Assembly: GCF_000330505.1 (NCBI RefSeq)
Contig: NW_004440347.1
Coordinates: forward strand, 135,638 to 159,687
Length of the DNA: 24,050 bases
Reading direction: 5' to 3'
Source of the DNA: Entamoeba invadens IP1
Taxonomy: Eukaryota > Evosea > Mastigamoebida > Endamoebidae
The position numbers and the translations under genes are program-made. The notes below the pieces were generated by a model. The model did no database searches. It was given only the letters and a program-made list of their open reading frames with translations, and was not told the origin of the DNA. Below, one piece after another: positions 10,988 to 20,253 of this stretch; position 1 is the stretch's first letter; every line of letters begins with the position of its first letter.

Positions 10988-13055
10988 ATGAGCGTCGAAT
11001 TAACAAAATCACAAGATTATGAATAAAAAATGTAACATTGATGAGTATTTGAATTATGAACAACAAAAACACATAACAGAAACCATTATTTCAACGATGA
11101 AAATAGATGATAATGAATTATCAAAAAATTAATAAGCTGTTTAAACGATGATGAATTATTTAAAATGAAAAATAACCAAATTGAAGTGTTAACAATGGTA
11201 AATAAAACACAAATGATTATTTTTTATGAAATGATAGAATGGTCAGCATTTCATTATTTACAAAATGAGCACTTTACAATAATTCATACGTTCGTTTGCA
11301 AGTTTGTTTCAAGTAACGACTTTTTAATTAATTCTTGTTCGAGACAACAACAGGTGTGGTTTATAACAACAGAATGCAAAAAATGGAATAACACAAACAA
11401 AAATTAATTGGGACTATTTTTGATTTGAAAAGCTTGAGTACTCTTTATCGAGTATTGGTGTGTGTTGATTGTCGCAGCTCAAAGATGTTGGAATAAACAA
11501 AAAATTGAATACAAAAAGCGTCGGTGGACAAAATTTAATTTCAAAACAACAAGAAAATCAACTTAAAGAAATGATAATCAATCGATTGGAGTTTGGTAAG
11601 GCATTAACCGCAACATTTATAAAAACATATATTGAAAAGTTTTTTGGTATAACTAATACAAAACAAGGAATATACAACAAAATGAATCATTTGGGATTGA
11701 AACTGGTCAAAGCTGTTGTTGTGGAAAAGAGTAGATTAGGAGTTACACCCTAAACGATTGTTGATTATTTTCAACGTGTCGATTCAACAATTCGAGGAAT
11801 ACCAGCAAACTTTTTTTTAACATGGATGAGTGTGGACACCAGGAATTTATTGATACACGAAATTTTAAGGTGTTTATTACACTTAATGTCGAGTTGGATA
11901 AAGTTCGCTGTGCAGCCGACAAGTCAATCAAGAAAATCACCCATATTGCTTGTATTAATGCAAGAGGTTATCGGTTTAAACCAACTTTTATTATCCCAAA
12001 AAGACATATTAGTTCATGTTTAAATCAACATGTTTATGATGAGACTAATTGTAATTTTATGTTCGGAAGAAAAGGTAATTTGACTAATACACTTTTCAAA
12101 GAATGGGTCGATGACGTGTTTATTTTAGAAGTTAACAAATTCCGCACTATTCACAATTACAAAGGAACAGTGATTTTGTTTTTGGACAACTGTAGTAGCT
12201 ACAACGACAAAAGTGTCATTGTTAATCTTGCCAAAAACAACATTCAAGTAATTCACTTTATTCTGAACACAACAAATTTTCTACAAATGCTTGACGTTGG
12301 AATATTTGGCAACCAGAAAAGTCACCGAGCAAGTACAGATATATTGGAAATGAACATTGATGAAGTTCTAATTAAACATTGAAAACCATTATCTTTACCA
12401 GTAATTTTGTCAGATGGAACTGATTATTTGAAAACTAAACAATAAGAACTTAACTGGCTGAAACCTGATTATTCCAAAAATATATGTGATAAAACAGAGT
12501 TTTATTTAGGTTATAAAAAACCTATTCTGAAATAGAAAACAGAGAATGAAATCAACAATTGGGTACGGGGTACAGGCAAGAATCACTTATTGATGACTTG
12601 GTTAACCAAATGGTCGAAGATAATTATTGAAATTTTAGTCAGTTATGAAAAAGCCACCACGGTTTCCAATGTTATCAGCGCATTCATACAAGTAGGTATT
12701 GATGTTATTAGATGTTGTGATGGTAATTACTACTGCCGTTGTAACCCCCTTCTTGCCCGGGAACTATGTAGACGAGGGGGTATTGTCAGAGCACTTGTCA
12801 ACTTCCCAGTGTGTGAATCAGAATCAGTTCAAAATAAAATTCGAGTTGATTCTGGAGATAAAAAAATGATTGAAGAAATTGAATCCAAGAATAAACTAAA
12901 ATTAGAAAAGAAAGAAAAAAGAACTGAAAAGAAAATAAAAAAAAATCAAGTCAATTGACAAGAAAGAAGAAAAGAAGTTGAAAATTGAAAAAAAAACGAA
13001 GTCAAGGAAACAAAATCCATACGATAATTACAAATATCAAGCTTTTTTCGAGTAA
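10988..13055 (+). pseudogene. Pogo-like DDE (DD35D) transposase, element 2
   Basis: Start probably at ATG 10988 (MSVELTKSQDYE) with an early stop, or at ATG 11019. The N-terminal part shifts frame near 11130. HTH-like pieces follow: LKSLSTLYRVL (about 11430), then GGQNLISKQQENQLKEMI (about 11527-11580) and GKALTATFIKTYIEKFFG, as in CENP-B/pogo DNA-binding domains. The catalytic core is open from 11822 to 12382: NMDECGHQEFIDTR (first Asp), VILFLDNCSSYND (second Asp), LQMLDVGIFGNQK (third Asp). Exactly 35 residues separate the last two. The tail (12590 onward) has IIEILVSYEKATTVSNVI then a Lys-rich end that shifts frame in a poly-A run near 12945 and stops at 13053-13055. TGA, TAG and TAA stops interrupt it between 12382 and 12590. 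The DDE core itself is uninterrupted. The protease gene starts 97 bp downstream. Confidence 0.88.
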
Positions 13056-13152
13056 AGAAAAAAAAGAGACAAAAAAGACCAAATTGCAAAAAAGACAATT
13101 CAACAAGTTTGTTAAAACGTCACTTTTAATTACCGATCATTAGAATACTCCT

Positions 13153-13671
13153 ATGTCTGATAATAAATTGATAACGCTTGACTGGTTGAATGACGAGAAA
13201 ATTGATAAATATATTGAAAGTATTTACTCTGATTTGAACAACAACGTCGAATGTTTAACATGCGTTGACATTGAACTGATTACTCGTAGAGACGTTAAAT
13301 ATTCATCAAAATTTTGTATTGTTGGGATACCTATATTTATACATGGAAACCACTGGGCGTTGTTCTCGTTGTTAAAGACAAGCAATGGCTGGAGTGCTTT
13401 GTATTATGATTCTTTGTTGATCAATGTACAAGAAGACAATACGTTGTTAAGTGACTTTCCAAAACAAAGATTGGAATTTATCAGAAGATCTTTTGGTGAT
13501 ATAAAGGTGTTGAAGTATCAAGCTCCAAAACAAAGGGGGTCTCGGGAATGTGGTTATATAATAACGTGGTTGTTGAAAAAACTAACAAAAGGAAACTCAT
13601 TTGAAAACTCTATGATTTATGATGAAGTGGCATTTGTTAAATTTGCTTTGTGGTTTGTAAAGTTTAGTTAA
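13153..13671 (+). CDS. Ulp1/SENP-like (C48) cysteine protease in element 2
   Basis: An uninterrupted 172-codon frame from ATG 13153 (MSDNKLITLDWLNDE) to TAA 13669-13671. The N-terminal DWLNDEKID motif (residues 10-18) matches the substrate-site motif WLND of Ulp1/SENP proteases. The catalytic set is complete: His67 in HGNHWALFSL, Asp86 in LYYDSLL, the oxyanion-hole Gln127 six residues before Cys133 in KQRGSRECGY. Known Ulp1 enzymes process or remove SUMO; smaller relatives occur in adenovirus and in transposons. At 172 residues this is a bare catalytic domain, with no signal peptide or membrane segment. It lies between the transposase and the right TIR, same strand, so it was probably mobilised with it, either as an autonomous element's accessory gene or as a captured host gene. 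Its role, for example modifying SUMOylated host repair factors, is inference. It is the only intact frame in any of the elements. Gln is encoded by CAA throughout, consistent with the standard code. Confidence 0.9.
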   Translation: MSDNKLITLDWLNDEKIDKYIESIYSDLNNNVECLTCVDIELITRRDVKYSSKFCIVGIPIFIHGNHWALFSLLKTSNGWSALYYDSLLINVQEDNTLLSDFPKQRLEFIRRSFGDIKVLKYQAPKQRGSRECGYIITWLLKKLTKGNSFENSMIYDEVAFVKFALWFVKFS

Positions 13672-13793
13672 TTGATGGTTTTAATCTAGTTTATTTGTAA
13701 TTTGGGTTTTTTATGATTATTATTTAATAATAATTAAAATAACTAATGTTTATAATTCATAAATTGAAAATTTGGTAGTAAAAATAAAAAAAT

Positions 13794-13820
13794 GTCCATA
13801 TTTATTATAATAAAAAGGAC
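13794..13820. repeat. AT-rich hairpin in element 2
   Basis: GTCC and GGAC flank the perfect 14-base palindrome TTTATTATAATAAA (13801-13814), 120 bp after the protease stop. It could be a structural feature of the 3' region; no function is implied. Confidence 0.4.
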
Positions 13821-13914
13821 AATTTCATCCTGTTAAACAAGGGTTCATTGAGAACGATCATTTTAGCCAATTAAAACACAAATTATTAAAATAAAAAACC
13901 CTTTTATTTAGCAA

Positions 13915-13949
13915 TCAATTGAAAATTTATACCTTCCCTTCACTGCCTG
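13915..13949 (-). repeat. Right TIR of element 2
   Basis: Inverted partner of 10643-10677, one mismatch, followed by TA at 13950-13951. Confidence 0.95.
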
Positions 13950-13951
13950 TA

Positions 13952-14430
13952 AAATATATTAATTTTTTCAGCATAAAAACTGCATCGACAACTAATTTTG
14001 CACAACCATTCAAAAATCAACATATAACCAAGTTTCAAATGTACCATGCAATAAAAGACATTTATTAGGTTTTCAGGTACACAATTTTATCAACACATGT
14101 ATTAAGCTTAAGTTCTTGCGATCTGAATAAGTCTAACTTTTCTTTAGTATAAAAATCGAATTTATAATAAACAACCTTTGTTGTTTATGAATTTCCAAGA
14201 TCATATTTTTTATCACTTATTTTTAATGATAATGTATATTCAATGTTATTTAAGACCCCCAAAACGATTTTGCCAATCATTTTTAGTTGTTGAATAATGA
14301 AAGTATGTTTATACTATTATATTATTGTAAAAATAATCATTAAATTATATTTATCTATTTGAAAAAACTAATATTAAACTAATATTATACTAAACAATGT
14401 TGTAAAGACTAAAATATTTTAATTAACTCC
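13952..14430. other. AT-rich stretch, no gene
   Basis: Between element 2 and the hAT-like relic. It probably contains the 3' flank and perhaps one terminus of the hAT element, but I could not find a matching TIR or 8-bp TSD. Confidence 0.5.
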
Positions 14431-16749
14431 TTAAACGTCATACACATTTTTAATTACAGAGCTATCAACCCCAACATGAGCCTCAAGAGATGTTGCTTTC
14501 ATGTTGTGTATCGGCGTTTGTCCAACAATAGAAAACATGGATTCTATTTGGGGATGATAAATGCGTCAATGACATAATATAAGCGCACAATTAAAACACT
14601 CTTTCATAATTCTCTCCATTTTTTACGCTTTTTCAAAAAAGGCAATATATAAATCAAACTTTCTCTGTCGTCAAATCCTATAATTTCACAAATTTTTAAC
14701 TTTGTTTGTTGCCATTCTAAATGTTCTTGTTGCACAGTTAATATATCCAATTTGTTTACATATTTAACAACTCTTTTTAATTCATCTTTCATAAACTCAA
14801 GAAATTTTGGTACTTTGAAAGGTTTTTCTTAAGTTCTCTACCGGGTAAGAAGAATACTTTCACCAAATCATCACATATCAACAGTTTTCTTGTTTCGTTT
14901 CCCATTTGTTTAAACTTTTTTCAATATCATTTCTAAATTATATATATTGAACTCAGACTTTTTTATGATCGTGAAAGCACAAGAAAAACACATTGCCATT
15001 GAAATCAGAAATTCGTCAAGTAATCACAGACATCTTTTCTGAAGATCGAGAAATCACAATTTTTCATTTTCTGCAAACTCGAAGTCAACTCGTAGAAAGG
15101 TAAAATTTCCAGATACATTTTTTGAAGTATTGTGTATAAATATTTGACTTCACGACACACAAGAGAATACGCAACCGCAAAGCATAAGTATTTACACTGT
15201 AAAGAAGTTACAACTCCGTAGTGTATACCAAGAATATGATTGATAAACAGAAAAAAGTTATGAAATGCGATCTTTGAATAAACAAAAATCAAAGTGTTTA
15301 TTCAAAAAAGGAACACATTCCATTTTCACTTTTAAACTCTCTTGATTATTCGGTTGATAAAAAGGTTGTTACATTATCATAATAATTTACAATATAATCC
15401 GTCACCCTATAATATAATATCCAACGAGTAAATAATTCTTGAGGTAATTCTTTGAATTTGAGTGAATACTTATTATTAATTTGATGGTATAACTGTCGTG
15501 TTAATGTATCTGTCATCCAATCTAGAAACTCGAAAATTGGCCACAAATACCCCGATTTGGAAATAACTTGAAAATGACATATGCTCTATGTGGCATACAA
15601 TAAACACACTGCGTTTTAATCTCATTAAAAAGCATCGATTTCTTCTTGCCTATTTTTTGTCTTAAAAGAGATAATATACAACCATTGGCGCCTATCATTA
15701 CAGCTGCTCCATCACTACAAAAACAATAACATTTGTCTATGTCCTTCCCCAAGTGTTTCAATGATGTTTGTTACCCAAATTGAAGGCGTTTTTTCGTTTT
15801 TTGCTTCTACATACTGGTCAAGTGTCATTTTTTTATACACGCTCTTGGTTTTTGAATTGTTTTGTCCACAAATACAAAACATATAACAAAGCCACATATT
15901 TCCATTATATTTCTTTTCAATGAATCTAAAAAACGCGCACTCTAGAAAATCATTTCTTATTTCGTTGTACGTTTCATTGCTCATTTGGTGTATTCCACGA
16001 CTTATAGTCGTGTGTCCAATTTTAATATAGTCCAAAAATAACTCTTTGTCGTTATACAGAAATATTCTGACTACTTCGAGTACCCTCTTTAATTGATCTG
16101 ATTGACTTGCAGAATATTTACTCGTATTTTCCATTTGAGCGATTAAATATGATATAACTATACCTCTCTCTTTGAGTTGTAAACGTTTTTTGATTCCTCG
16201 TTTAATTTAAGATTCAACTTAATCATGAATTTTGTTTATCAAATTATCGTTGTTGTAATCAACATGTTCGATAAATTCGACTATTTGGTTCAACTTTAAC
16301 CAACTTTCCAAACGTTGAGTAACACACACAAGTGTTGTCGAGATATCACTTTGTTTAATTTATAAAACTTCAAGACAAATTATCTCTTTAAAACTATTAC
16401 AATTAATCACCTCAAAATTCATTTCTACATCCGTTTGATTAATTGAAAGTAGAATAACTCCTTGTTCGAATTGCCATTTAGCATCTTCAAGTGTATATTT
16501 TTCTGAATACAATTTTAAACTCTTTGGTCTGCCAAATTTTCCTTCTTTATTCTCCAACATTTTTTTGTCTGTAAGTTTAACATAAACATTCAAATAACGC
16601 ATAAAATTTGTTTTGACAAATTCTAACGCAGCCAGTTCGACGAATGACACAATAGATATGCTTGTATGATTTTCATGTTTGGTTTTAAAATGTGATAAAT
16701 GACAAGTTCTTCTTATTTCTTCCCCACAAAAAGGACAAACATTAAACAT
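14431..16749 (-). pseudogene. hAT-like transposase with C2H2 finger, broken
   Basis: Read right to left. The start at 16749 (MFNVCPFCGEEIRRTCHLSH) gives a C2H2 finger: Cys5, Cys8, His20, His25. A helical segment follows (LVCVTQRLESWLKLNQIVEF, about 16330-16270), then the frame from 16134 (MENTSKYSASQSDQ; MTLDQYVEAKNE) and the catalytic-type motif CYCFCSDGAAVMIGANG (about 15730-15680). VYCMPHRAYVIFK resembles the HCxxHR motif of ZBED/GTF2IRD2-like hAT transposases, and ELFTRWILYYRV resembles their TRW motif. Near the end, MFSIVGQTP (about 14530) resembles the hAT dimerisation motif (xxFSxxG), and the frame closes at TAA 14431-14433. Frameshifts or stops interrupt it near 16370, 16200, 15750, 15540, 15330 and 15000-14800. 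Length of about 770 codons fits hAT. The order of motifs makes hAT likely; a related zinc-finger transposase superfamily remains possible. Confidence 0.72.
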
Positions 16750-17076
16750 TTCACCGTTTTTATCTTTATTTCGTATTATTGGTTATGTCAACTGAATATA
16801 TTTTTGATTTCTTTTTGTCTTTTTTTGTTTTTATTTTAATATTTTTTTGTTTAAAATCGTTGATATTTCCTCTTCTTTTTTATCACCTTCTATTTTGTGC
16901 TTTAAAGATATTTTTGGTATTATTGATCGTCACATACCACTATAATCTACATGCTTGCAACTCATGATTGTGTTTTTTAAATTTCAAAGATAAATTAACA
17001 CTATCAATTATTTAAAATATTTTAATAAAACTAAAATTTTTTGAATTAAATTTTTTGTTTATAATTATTAACTTGT
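16750..17076. other. AT-rich stretch upstream of the hAT-like gene
   Basis: Nothing recognised. A 62-residue plus-strand frame at 16779-16967 is a Phe/Leu/Ile string and is most likely chance. Confidence 0.5.
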
Positions 17077-17344
17077 TACAGTAAAGAATCTATCGGTGTG
17101 TGAAGTCATGAAAATGGTTTTCCCAAGGTGTGTATTTTTTTCTTTTCTTTTTAAATTTCTGGCAAAAAAACTAAAACATAATGAAAATTGTAAAACAATC
17201 CACAATCAAGAAAAATGACAAAATGTATTTTTTGTTTTTTATGAAAAAAAAACGCGACACGTGTAAACATAAAATATTATTGTTTTTTTTAAAATTGTTT
17301 AATTGTTTAAAATAAGAACAACGCATTGTGTTTTTATATAAAAA

Positions 17345-17856
17345 CAAGTACTTTTGGTGCGGATTGGTTCTTGTCAATTTACAACTCAAGTACGTCTTTG
17401 ACATCAGCATCGATTGCTGCATTATCTTCTGTTGATAATATTTAATTTTTTTTGCTTGTTCACTGTGTTATTACACAGTAGCAAGTTAGTGTCGATTTTT
17501 AGCCTCAAAAGTCATCATCTTGTGGTCCTTTGCCTTGAACTTCTTTGCGTCTGCCATCTTGTCCACCTGTGCCTTTGAGAATCTTCTTACCTGTTGTCTC
17601 GTTTTCAGGCGACACATTTAATATCCCATTTGCATTTGTGTCAAATGTGACTTCAACTGTGAGACTCCATGTAGTGCTAATAAGATACCAAACAACCCAA
17701 ACTTTCCAAGCATGTTGCAATGTGATGTCATAGATGCCTCGCCCCAAAGACTTGGATGAGCACGCCAGGCTTATTGTCTGCATGTGTCGAAAGTGTTTGT
17801 GACGTTCTTGCTAAAATTGTTGAATTTTGTGGTATCAATTCTGTCGTCACACCAAT
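17345..17856 (-). pseudogene. HSP70 fragment (substrate-binding domain and lid)
   Basis: Right to left, successive frames give [72 protein letters not shown] and finally AAIDADVKDVLEL-stop-IDKNQ. In cytosolic HSP70 the corresponding landmarks are MTTLIPRNTTIP, TYADNQPGVLIQVYEGER, LGKFELTGI, VEVTFDIDANGILNV, ENKTTGK, EKMVADAEKFK and AIEAKVKDVLEWLDKNQ. The order and spacing (about 510 bp for about 160-170 residues) show one continuous segment of the gene, without ATPase domain or C-terminal EEVD. At least three frameshifts and several stops show it is dead; a TAA replaces the codon for the Trp of LEW. It lies wholly inside the TIR-bounded element. Gene identity is secure; whether the source was a cytosolic HSP70 or an ER paralogue is not. 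Confidence 0.88.
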
Positions 17857-17883
17857 CACAAGCGTTCTCTTGTGATTGGTGTG
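17848..17883. repeat. 15-bp perfect hairpin at the HSP70 edge
   Basis: CACACCAATCACAAG (17848-17862), loop CGTTCT, CTTGTGATTGGTGTG (17869-17883). HSP70 similarity starts at its left arm and nothing recognisable lies to the right. GATTGGTGTG resembles the element's own iteron and GATTGGTC core (18106-18195). Confidence 0.8.
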
Positions 17884-18105
17884 TGGAAGTCGGTGCATTT
17901 TTTATTATCATTTAAAGTTTAATATTTTTTGAAGAGCATTTTCTGCTTTTCTTCTGTTATCTTTTTAATTTATTTTTGTTTGATAATTTTTCTTTTTTTA
18001 AGTTTTTATTACCAAGTCTTTACTCTTTTAAAATAAAAACAAATTTGCAATTGACATTATTTTTGCGGGTTTTGGTGACAAATATATAGAAATTCATTAT
18101 ATTCT

Positions 18106-18195
18106 ATTGGTGTGTAGGCCATTTTTGATTGGTCAAAACCACACATTGATAGAGTCACACACCGATGGAATCACACACCGATATAATTTCTACTG
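18106..18195. repeat. Subterminal iteron block of the HSP70 element
   Basis: Order: ATTGGTGTGT, then GATTGGTC, then CCACACATTGATA, TCACACACCGATGG and TCACACACCGATATA, then CTACTG and TA. Three direct units about 16 bp apart with one inverted unit before the core. The block is 90 bp long, the same as 830-919. Confidence 0.75.
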
Positions 18196-18431
18196 TATAT
18201 CATTTATATTGATTGTATAATTTAATTTTTGAATTCCTTTATTATTATTAGTTATAATAAAAAGTTTTAAATGTTTTTATTATTTATATAAACAATATTA
18301 ATTCTTGTGTTTTTTGTGGGGCAGACCTTTCCCACCCTCACCCCGTCTAAATATAGAATTAATTTACTATATTTTATAATTTTTTAATTATAATTATAGT
18401 AAATGGGAGTTTTGGATAATATTAGGTCTGG

Positions 18432-18447
18432 TTCCTGAATTCAGGAA
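18432..18447. repeat. 16-bp perfect palindrome
   Basis: TTCCTGAATTCAGGAA inside the foldback MITE. Confidence 0.8.
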
Positions 18448-18530
18448 ATGCCGAAAATTCACCTCGAGTTAGTGTTAACCGAGTGAGACGGAACATTGAA
18501 AAGAAGGCTCTAAGGCCGCACTCAAACAGT

Positions 18531-18672
18531 CTGTTTGTGCACCGTTTCACCCACTTTCCAAGTCCTCCCTTGGCGCGGATCCCCCCTGACCCCCCCGCAA
18601 GCGAGGTGGTACCACATCCGCGTCCACACAGTACGGACAAGGAAAGTGGGTGACATGGGGACGCACAAACAG
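18531..18672. repeat. Nested inverted repeat inside the MITE
   Basis: Left arm CTGTTTGTGC plus CACCCACTTTCC (18531-18559); right arm GGAAAGTGGGTG plus GCACAAACAG (18641-18672). A smaller inner pair, CGCGGAT (18574-18580) and ATCCGCG (18616-18622), lies between them. Together they could fold into one long imperfect hairpin. It may be an older element into which, or around which, the outer TIRs formed. Confidence 0.7.
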
Positions 18673-18768
18673 TGGCTGAAAAGTGGATTCCCTTCAAAAA
18701 ACACTCGCTGCAAATATTTTATTTTGGTAAACTGGGCGAGGGTGGGAAAGGTCTGCCCCGTTTTTTGT

Positions 18769-19581
18769 GTATTTTTTTCACTTTGAAATAAACATTTAAT
18801 AGATAATTTTATAGTTTAATTTAATTTTAATTATACTGTTTATTTAAGTGTTTTTCCTATTATAATGTTTGTTTATAACCAAATTGAATTTGTTTTTGTA
18901 CAACTTTTTTGTGTGTTTTATGTTTATTATGTTTGGTTTAAAACTATATAATATTAATTGAAATAATAATATATATGAGTTTGGTATTTATATAATACAT
19001 TCTTGGGTTTTTATTTTATTTTAATTTATCATTAAAAAACAAATTACTTTTATTATTAATTTTATAATTATAATAAATTATAATATCGTTTATGGTATAT
19101 CAAAGTTGTTTTTGAAATTATCAAAAATGTATTTATCAGATAAATATAATCAATATAAAACAACAATTTTAAATTTAAATTTAACAGAAAGTGGTTTTAA
19201 AATGATTTGAGGTTTTATTATTAAATTAATCTTTTAAATTTGATTATTTATTTACTGATGTTATAAATATTAAATCAAGAATTTATATCTCATTATACTC
19301 CCAATAATTTAAAGTTTAATTATATAACATTAGTGTATAATTAAATTTATTTAATTATTTTACAGTAATTTTGTATTAACAAAAATAAACTAAATTGTAA
19401 TGATTATAAAGTTGTTTTGAATAGTTATTTAAAATGTCTTAAAAGTAATTTTTATAAATATTATTTGTTAATAGGCAAAACAGTAAATAATGTTTTTGAT
19501 GTTTTGATCTTTAATTTATTTAACAGTTTTGAGAAGGCTTGGAAAAACCAAAAATTTAAATAGAAATCTTTCCATTGATTC
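18769..19581. other. AT-rich non-coding stretch
   Basis: No gene, RNA or repeat structure recognised; stops in every frame. Confidence 0.6.
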
Positions 19582-19912
19582 TTAGCCAAGATACTTGGCT
19601 ATAGGAACTATGAAATCTTGAAATGGATAAATGTAAGGGAGAACGACGCCACATAATTTGCATTGAACAAGATATTGGGTTTGCCCATTTTTGGGGAAGG
19701 GAGAAAAACTTACCGAAGTATAGCCACACAATTGAATTTTTTCGAGGTGGCTTTTCTTTAAATTATTATAATTTCCACATTTGTAGTAGAGGTATAATAC
19801 CAAATGATAAACCGTTTTCTTGAAATGGTTCTGGTGTAACATTGTGTGTTGTTATTACAGTTTCCTTTTTTTCGAACCAAAATTTCATTTTAACTACATT
19901 TTGTCTTTTCAT
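19582..19912 (-). pseudogene. Coding-like relic, unidentified
   Basis: A small island less AT-rich than its surroundings. Starting at ATG 19912 the minus strand encodes MKRQNVVKMKFWFEKKETVI and ends at TAA 19766-19768. An overlapping frame continues KCGNYNNLKKSHLEKIQLCG to VQCKLCGVVLPY and a stop at 19582. The CKLC pair and the frame change suggest a frameshifted protein of about 100 residues, perhaps a transposon-borne zinc-finger relic. No family recognised; chance is not excluded. Confidence 0.3.
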
Positions 19913-20013
19913 TTTAAATTATATTTATAATTTAAAAGTGTTTTATTTTTAAAAATAAATTTATTATAACTATAGCTCGTTACTCTTTTGGTCACTGGTA
20001 TTATTTACATATA

Positions 20014-20054
20014 CAGTCACGGAAAAAGTGGGATGCTGAGAAATAGGGAGATGC
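20014..20054 (+). repeat. Left TIR of element 3
   Basis: Pairs with 22269-22309. Contains GGGATGCTGAG and GGGAGATGCTAC, two related units. Confidence 0.72.
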
Positions 20055-20253
20055 TACTCCAAAAATATAAAATTGTTGTTATTCGATTTCTTAATTATTT
20101 TTATTAAAGTTTTTATTATTTTTTATTGTTAAATTAAAAATAACAATGGAATTTGGGATGCAAAGCTTCAAACAAAACAATAAATTAACCATAATTATTA
20201 TTAAATTTATACAAAATAACAAAGAGAGTTAGAACTAAAAAGTAAAAAACAAC

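Larger units (their letters stand above)
10643..13949 (+). mobile_element. Pogo-like element 2 with Ulp1-type protease
   Basis: A 3,307-bp element flanked by TA (10641-10642 and 13950-13951) with 35-bp TIRs at 10643-10677 and 13915-13949 that differ at one position: left CAGGCAGTGAAGTGAAGGTA, right (other strand) CAGGCAGTGAAGGGAAGGTA, both continuing TAAATTTTCAATTGA. It carries a broken transposase and, downstream on the same strand, an intact C48-type protease. The near-identical TIRs mean insertion is not ancient, yet the transposase has many lesions. A protease within a pogo-type element is unusual to my knowledge; Ulp1-like proteases are better known from Mutator-like elements and Polintons. 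Confidence 0.9.
17079..18195. mobile_element. TA-flanked element carrying an HSP70 fragment
   Basis: A 1,117-bp unit between TA at 17077-17078 and 18196-18197. The left end is CAGTAAAGAATCTATCGGTG; the right end on the other strand is CAGTAGAAATTATATCGGTG. Both continue TGTGA, giving about 25 bp of imperfect TIR. It contains a decayed HSP70 segment on the minus strand and no transposase. The right-end architecture matches the 657-919 MITE. It appears to be a non-autonomous transposon that has acquired host coding sequence, though insertion of the HSP70 segment before or after transposition cannot be told from one copy. Confidence 0.72.
18318..18759. mobile_element. GC-rich foldback MITE with 9-bp TSD (Mutator-like)
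   Basis: Ends GGGGCAGACCTTTCCCACCC at 18318 and its inverted copy finishing at 18759, about 26 bp of TIR with one or two mismatches (CCTCACCC versus CCTCGCCC inside). The flanks are a perfect direct repeat GTTTTTTGT at 18309-18317 and 18760-18768. A 9-bp TSD is the hallmark of Mutator-like elements. The 442-bp interior is much richer in G+C than its surroundings and holds nested inverted repeats. There is no plausible coding sequence; short open frames inside follow the GC-rich composition. Confidence 0.85.

Noticed and set aside
17171..17422. 83-codon minus-strand frame
   Set aside because: It overlaps the HSP70 lid fragment in the wrong frame; the meaningful frame reads AAIDADVKDVLEL.
18422..18786. 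Overlapping frames in the GC-rich MITE (both strands)
   Set aside because: Open only because GC-rich DNA has few stops; they span inverted repeats and show no domain.
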